Of a stretch of 64,000 bases of DNA, positions 58,972 through 64,000 are shown in pieces; the stretch's first letter is position 1, and each line of letters starts with the position of its first letter. This DNA is from Paguma larvata. Lineage: Eukaryota; Chordata; Mammalia; Carnivora; Viverridae. The notes under the pieces were generated by a model. The model searched no databases. It had not been told where the DNA came from and worked only from the letters and a program-made list of their open reading frames with translations. A program made the translations under genes and the position numbers. The stretch lies in NCBI GenBank assembly GCA_030068075.1, contig CM057843.1:14216001-14280000 (forward strand). Reading direction: 5' to 3'.

Positions 58972-59145
58972 GGGGCACCTGGGTGGCTCAGTCGATAGAG
59001 CATCCAACTTCAGCTCAGGTCATGATCTGATGGCCCATGAGGTCAAGCCCTGCATTTGAAGCCCTGCTTCAGACCCTCTGTCTTCCTCTCTCTCTGGCCC
59101 TACCCCACTCACACTCCTTCAAAAATAAATAAAAACATTAAAAAC
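58972..59145 (+). repeat. SINEC with target-site duplication
   Basis: GGGGCACCTGGGTGGCTCAG head and AATAAATAAAAACATT tail. Flanks AAAATAGCATTCAC and AAAATTGCATTCAC. Confidence 0.94.
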
Positions 59146-59380
59146 AAAATTGCATTCACAATAGCACCAACAAAGAAATACTTAGAAGTTTAACAAAATA
59201 TATGAAGGATGTGTATGCTAAGAACTATATAATGCTGATGAAAGAAATCGAAGACCTAGGTAAATAAAAAGATACTCCGTGTTCATGTATTATAGGACTT
59301 GGTATAGTTAAGACGTAATTTTTCAACAAACTGACATAAGGATTGAAAGCAATTCCAATAAAAACTCCATCAGATTTTCT

Positions 59381-59593
59381 TTTTAAAAAAATGTTTATTT
59401 TTGAGACAGAGAGAGACAGAGCACGAGTGGGGGAGGGGCAGAGAGAGAGAGAGAGGGAGACACAGAATCTGAAGCAGGCTCCAGGCTCCGAGCTGTCAGC
59501 ACAGAGCTCAAGGTGGGGCTCAAGCCCACCAACCAGGAGATCATGACCTGAGGGAAGTCGGATGCTTAATCGACTAAGCCACCCAGGCATCCC
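59381..59593 (-). repeat. SINEC, antisense
   Basis: AAAATGTTTATTTTTGAGAC start and GCCACCCAGGCATCCCC end. Flanks CATCAGATTT and CATTAGGATTT. Confidence 0.92.
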
Positions 59594-60924
59594 CATTAGG
59601 ATTTCTTATAGATATAGACAAGATTATGCTAAGGATTATACTTAGAAAACAACAACTAGAATAGACAGAATTTTGAAAAAAACCAAAAACAAAAAACAAA
59701 AAACTTGGAGAACTCATACTAATTTTAAGACTTACCGTAAAGCTACAGTAATGAGGACAGTGGGTGCCGACTGATGAAGGAATAGACACCTACATCAATG
59801 GAACAGAACAGAGTCCACAGATAGACCTACCGAAATATGGCTAAGCTACAAGGGCAGTCAATACAGCGAGGGCAGTCTTTTCAATTAGTGGTGTTGGAAC
59901 AACCGAGTATTCATATGCAAAATAAAAACCAATACAAAAATATTCGACCACCGCTTACATCTTAGACAATATTAACTCAAAACAGATTATATATCTAAAT
60001 GTGAGGGATAAAACCATAGTACTTTTAGAAGAATACACAAGAGAAAAGCTTCATGACCGTTAATTAGACAAAGAGTTCTCAGGGTATGACTCCAAAAGCA
60101 TAAACCATAAAAGAAAAAGGTCACTAAATTAATCAAAAAGCCCTCTTGTTCTGTGAAGGACACTATCAAAAGAATGAAGTCAAGCTATAAACTAGGAGAA
60201 GACATTTGCAAATCACATAGCCAAAACAGTTTTATACCCAGAACACAAAAAGAACTCTCAAAATTCAACATTAGTAAAATGGACAATCCAAGAAAGTATG
60301 AGAGGATGTTGCTGGTGGAGATGCAAAATGGTACAGCCACGCCACAAAACAGGCTGACAGTTTCTTACACAACTAAACATATACCTCAGAATTCAGCAAG
60401 CCTACCACTTGGTCTCTGCCCTAGAGAAATAAAAACTTTTGCCCACACAAAAAAACCTATACATACACAAATGTTTGTAGCCATTTTATTCATAATCGTT
60501 AACAACTGGAAACAATGCAGATGTCCTTTAACTGATGAATGGATAATACACCTGTACAATGAAATATTACTTAGTAATAAAAAGTAAAAAAGTTTGACAA
60601 AACATGGATAAATTTCAGGCCATTATGCTGAGTCAAAGAAGCCCGTCTCAAAGGCTACATGTTATAAAAATTCACTTGTATGGAATTCCAGAAAAGGCAA
60701 AACTACAGTCAGATCGGTGGCTGCCAAATGATAGGACAGAGGAGGTATAACCACAAAGGTGACAGAACTATTCTTATCCTGTGATGACAGTTACAGGAAC
60801 CGATGCATGTGTTAAAATTCATACAAATACACATCAAAAGAGGTCAACTCTACTGCATTAAAAAAATTTAAACTAATGAAAAATGAAAAAACAAGTATTC
60901 TTTTAATAACCGCACTGCTATCTC

Positions 60925-61133
60925 TCTCTCTCTTTTTTTAATATTTATCTATTTTTGAGAGAAAGAGCGGGAGCGAGGCAGAGAGAGTGAGAGGGAGACA
61001 CAGAATCCAAAGCAGGCTTCAGGCTCTGAGCTGTCAGCACAAAACCTGAAGCGGGGCTCGAACTCGTAAACCATGACATCATGACCTGAGCTGAAGTCAG
61101 GCACTTAACCGACTGACACACCCAGGTGCTCCG
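60925..61133 (-). repeat. SINEC, antisense
   Basis: T-run, AATATTTATCTATTTTTGAG start and ACACCCAGGTGCTCC end. CACTGCTAT flanks both sides. Confidence 0.92.
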
Positions 61134-61139
61134 TCCTCC

Positions 61140-61780
61140 ACTGCTATTTCTATTTTTTATTGAAATAAACTACCACCAAAACAAAAGGCTTCAAAAAAAA
61201 GAAAAAAGAAAAGAAATATATTACAATTAAACAGACTTCCATTTCCAGAAACAGGCCAGACTAGATATTCAAAGAAATTCTTCACAAACTACATTCTCCC
61301 AAAATGCTTTATAAAATCATCTCAGAGTTCCTGGTAGAGCAAGGGCAATAGTGAGAGGAAGGAAACAAGGACAAGCAATTCCCTCATCTGAAAACTTTGG
61401 GGCCAGTAGTATTGTAGAAGTCAGAATCCGGGCGGCTTCTGTGGAGGTAACGCACTGTGGTTATGTAAACCAGGACGCTCCTCGAGCAGCGTGCGGGACA
61501 CCACCGCATAATCAAACACACCTACATTTCTGCAGTAAGCTCACACCAGGCCAGGTCAAGTTTTGTTCTTTAAAAAAAAAAAAATAACTTGTGATAGCCA
61601 AACCTTTCTGGACTTCTAACTTGCAGGTGAAGAACTGTGGACCTGCGGGAGCCAGTGCAAATCAAGATGGGCAGAAGTACAGAGGGGAAGGGCATTCACC
61701 TGGAACACCACCAAGGTCAAGAGACTTGAAGTGTGGCCTTTCAAGGGCAGTTGCCCAGGACCCAAATAGGGTAGAAGATT
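61140..61780. other. Intron 4, no feature recognised
   Basis: No exon or assignable repeat. A short A-run lies at 61572-61583. Confidence 0.35.
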
Positions 61781-62772
61781 AGATCAAAATCATGCCACAG
61801 GCCCTAAAGAGTTTGCCTGAAAAACCTAAGACAAATTTTAGTTTTAAGTGGTTCCAGGATAGTATTGAAGCTGGCCCCAGATGCGGGACAAAAGCAAATG
61901 CAGATATACTTCGGAATAACCCCATTTACACAGATTTCTCAAAGAATTCCCACAGATAAAAATCCAAAAACTTATGTTCACAGTCAAAACCACTAAAATC
62001 ACAAGCAACCAAGAGTGTGAATCTGAAGAAACAAATAAATACTGAATCAGATCCACAAAAACTACAGCTATTGGAATTATCGGATGATGAATATATGTTT
62101 AATAAATTTAAATTAAAAAATCAGCTCAAAAGTGGGATGAAGGGATAAAGGAACAAGAAACTAAAAAGGGACCAGGCAAATTTGAATCATAAAAATTTTT
62201 TTCTAGAAATAAAAAATTCAGTTAACTTTTAGATAAAAATAACATTAAGAAATTATTTAACAGTAGAGTAGACCCATTGTAAGAGAAAATCAATGAACTA
62301 AATAAAAGACAGATCTGAAGAAACAATCACCAATGTGAAAAAGCTATCTACTATATGATTTCAACTCTAGGATATTCTGGAAGGCAAAACTATGGAGACA
62401 GTAAAAAGATTAGTGGTTGTCAGGGATAAGCAGGAAGGAAGAGATGAATACACGGAGTACAGAGGATTTTCAGGGCAGTAAAAATACCCTAACACCATGA
62501 ATGACGGATACATGTCATTATACACTTGTCCAAACCCAGAAGAATGAACACCACCCAAAGTGAGCCGTCATGTAAAATATGGACTTCAGGTGACTATCAG
62601 GTATCCAGGTAGGTTCACCAACTGCAATAAATGTCCCACTCTGGCGGGGGATGTGGATGATGGGGGGGGCCTCTGCATGGGTGGGGCCAGGGATATATGG
62701 GAAATCTCTGTACCTTCCTTCCCCTCAATTTTGCTGTGAACCTTAAACTGCTCAGAAAAAATAAAGTCTTGC
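61781..62772 (+). repeat. HAL1/L1ME-type element (ORF1-like to 3' UTR)
   Basis: 'tactgaatcagatccacaaaaactacagc' is HAL1/L1-like. 62340-62772 ('ggaaggcaaaactatggagacag', 'gatacatgtcattatacacttgtcc', 'ggtaggttcaccaactgcaataaatgtcccactctgg', 'cctcaattttgctgtgaacc') is a classic L1ME 3' UTR. Confidence 0.78.
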
Positions 62773-62792
62773 GGGGGGGGGGGGGGGGGGGG
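62773..62792 (+). repeat. 20-base poly-G run
   Basis: An uninterrupted G homopolymer directly after AATAAAGTCTTGC, where an L1 A-tail is expected. An (AAGA)n tract follows at 62816-62836. Confidence 0.95.
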
Positions 62793-63049
62793 AGAAAGCA
62801 AATAAAGAAAAACCAAGAAAGAAAGAAAGAAAGAAATCACCTAGCCCTGTAAGAAACAAAGAACAGATAAGATAAAAAGAGGGAAAACATGGAGGCTGTC
62901 TAATCAGAATTCCAGAAGGTGATAACTGAAAAATTCAGAGGGTGTAACTTCCAAATGGACAGAGATTTCTTTGATTTGATTTCTTTCTTAATTTTTTCAA
63001 GAAAGAGGTGCTGTTGTTGAAATGCCTGGGCTTTAGATTTAGCTCCACC

Positions 63050-63240
63050 CCCCACCCTTCCCCTCATTCTATAACTCCGAGGCAAGTTCCTTAACTTTCC
63101 TAAGTCATGATTTTTCATGTGTAAAACAGGCTAAGGATGTCGACCTCATAGAGGTGTTGAGACGGTTAAGTGGAATCCAAGGACAGCACTAAGCACAGAA
63201 CGCACTAGAGGTCACCTGTTGACAACTAACAAATGATCGT
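63050..63240 (+). repeat. MIR
   Basis: 'aggcaagttccttaactttcctaagtcatgatttttcatgtgtaaaacagg', 'gacctcatagaggtgttgagacgg' and 'gcactaagcacag' follow the MIR order. Confidence 0.75.
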
Positions 63241-63489
63241 ATCTGCAAAGTTCATTAAAATGGTAGTAAATTAAGAATAAGAGGAGGATGAAATAAGCAT
63301 ATCTGGATGAATGATTTGATTCCAAAATCTGTGGAAGGGAAAGGCAGGATACTTAACCCTTCCTTACTGGTTAACTCTGTGAATATCCTTCTTAGAGGAT
63401 CCAATCGCGTAGGTATCCCTGCTGTTCCTTTTTTACATGCTGAGCCTACTCAGGACATTCCAAATCCTTCCAAAGCTGCAAGTGGGCGT

Positions 63490-64000
63490 GAAGAGAAGAC
63501 AAAACTATTCCAGACCTAGCCTCCGCAATCAGACAACAAAAAGAAATCAAAGGCATCCAAATCAGCAAGGAGGAAGTCAAACAGTCACTCTTTGCAGACA
63601 ACATGATATTCTAGTTAGAAAACCCAAAAGATTTCAGCAAAAAACTGCTAGAACTGATACATGAGTTTAGCAAAGTCACAGAATACAAAATCAATGTACA
63701 GAAATCAGTTGCATTTCTATATACAACACACCAATAATGAAGCAGCAGAAAGAGAAATCAAGGAATCGATCCCATTTACAATTGCACCAAAACCCATAAA
63801 ATACCTAGGAGTAAACCTAACCAAAATTGTGAAAAATCTATACACTGAAAACTAGAAAAAGCTTAGGAAAGAAACGGAAGAAGACACAGATAAAAATGGA
63901 AAAATATTCAATGCTCATGGATTGGAAGAACAAATATTGTTAAAATGCCAATACTACCCAAAGCAATACACATATTTAATGCAATCCCTATCAGAGTAAT
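63490..64000 (+). repeat. L1 ORF2 fragment running off the edge
   Basis: 'aaatcaaaggcatccaaatcagcaaggaggaagtcaaacagtcactctttgcagac' and 'taccaagaagtaaac'-type text ('atacctaggagtaaacctaacc') belong to the L1 ORF2 region just after the RT active site. It looks younger than the other L1s but has stops. Confidence 0.85.

Larger units (their letters stand above)
54330..60890 (+). repeat. Near full-length old L1 with several SINE insertions
   Basis: A GC-richer 5' UTR-like part (54340-55150) precedes an ORF1/HAL1-like A-rich region (55150-56240). ORF2 starts near 56590 ('gggagacataaattcaaacac', 'cagattgtcagagtggattaaa'). The RT region is near 58430-58740 ('cctgggaatgcaaggttactcaa', 'ggaacaagacaagaatattcattctcacc'), and the 3' end ('gtatggaattccagaaaaggcaaaactacag') finishes near 60870. 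All coding parts are broken. Confidence 0.8.

Noticed and set aside
45055..64000. The large AKAP10 exon 4
   Set aside because: No minus-strand frame with that content is present. The intron appears to run past the right edge.

Overview
The window is nuclear DNA from a placental mammal of the order Carnivora, almost certainly a cat-family (felid) species. The main evidence is more than 35 copies of the felid tRNA-Lys-derived SINE (SINEC_Fc type). These have a GGGGCGCCTGGGTGGCTCAG head, a CT-rich body and an AATAAATAAAC(A/G)TTAAAA tail. Felid-type L1 3' ends and older mammalian MIR, L2, L1M and hAT fossils are also present.

The only protein-coding gene I can support is AKAP10 (dual-specific A-kinase anchoring protein 2, D-AKAP2) on the minus strand. 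Eleven consecutive exons are visible, from 45054 down to the stop codon at 12913-12915, each with canonical AG/GT borders and continuous reading phase. They encode the C-terminal 369 residues, human-equivalent 294-662. This covers the second RGS domain, the linker, the PKA-anchoring amphipathic helix and the C-terminal STKL PDZ ligand. By the human gene model these are exons 5-15. Exons 1-4 must lie beyond the right edge, because the intron upstream of exon 5 runs from 45055 past 64000. The 3' UTR probably runs from 12912 to about 11112, where an AATAAA signal is followed by a GU-rich stretch.

Layout: 1-11110 is intergenic DNA downstream of AKAP10, with SINEs in the first 5.5 kb, then about 5.5 kb with few recognisable repeats, GC-rich in places, including a (GGGA)n tract. 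11112-12918 is the terminal exon. 12919-21555 is the last intron, mostly an old antisense L1 with later insertions. 21556-28508 carries exons 14-11, 33087-40244 exons 10-6, and 44956-45054 exon 5. 45055-64000 is a repeat-dominated intron holding two long sense-strand L1 fossils, an LTR-like repeat and many SINEs.

I found no RNA gene, CRISPR array or new protein system. The observations worth a second look are: Val at the AKAP10 position that is polymorphic in humans (I646V); a PDZ ligand whose last residue is separated by an 8.6 kb intron; a perfect 23-bp fold-back inside an L1; serial and nested SINE insertions with intact target-site duplications; inverted SINE pairs flanking AKAP10 exons; and a 139-codon unidentified open frame in intron 5.
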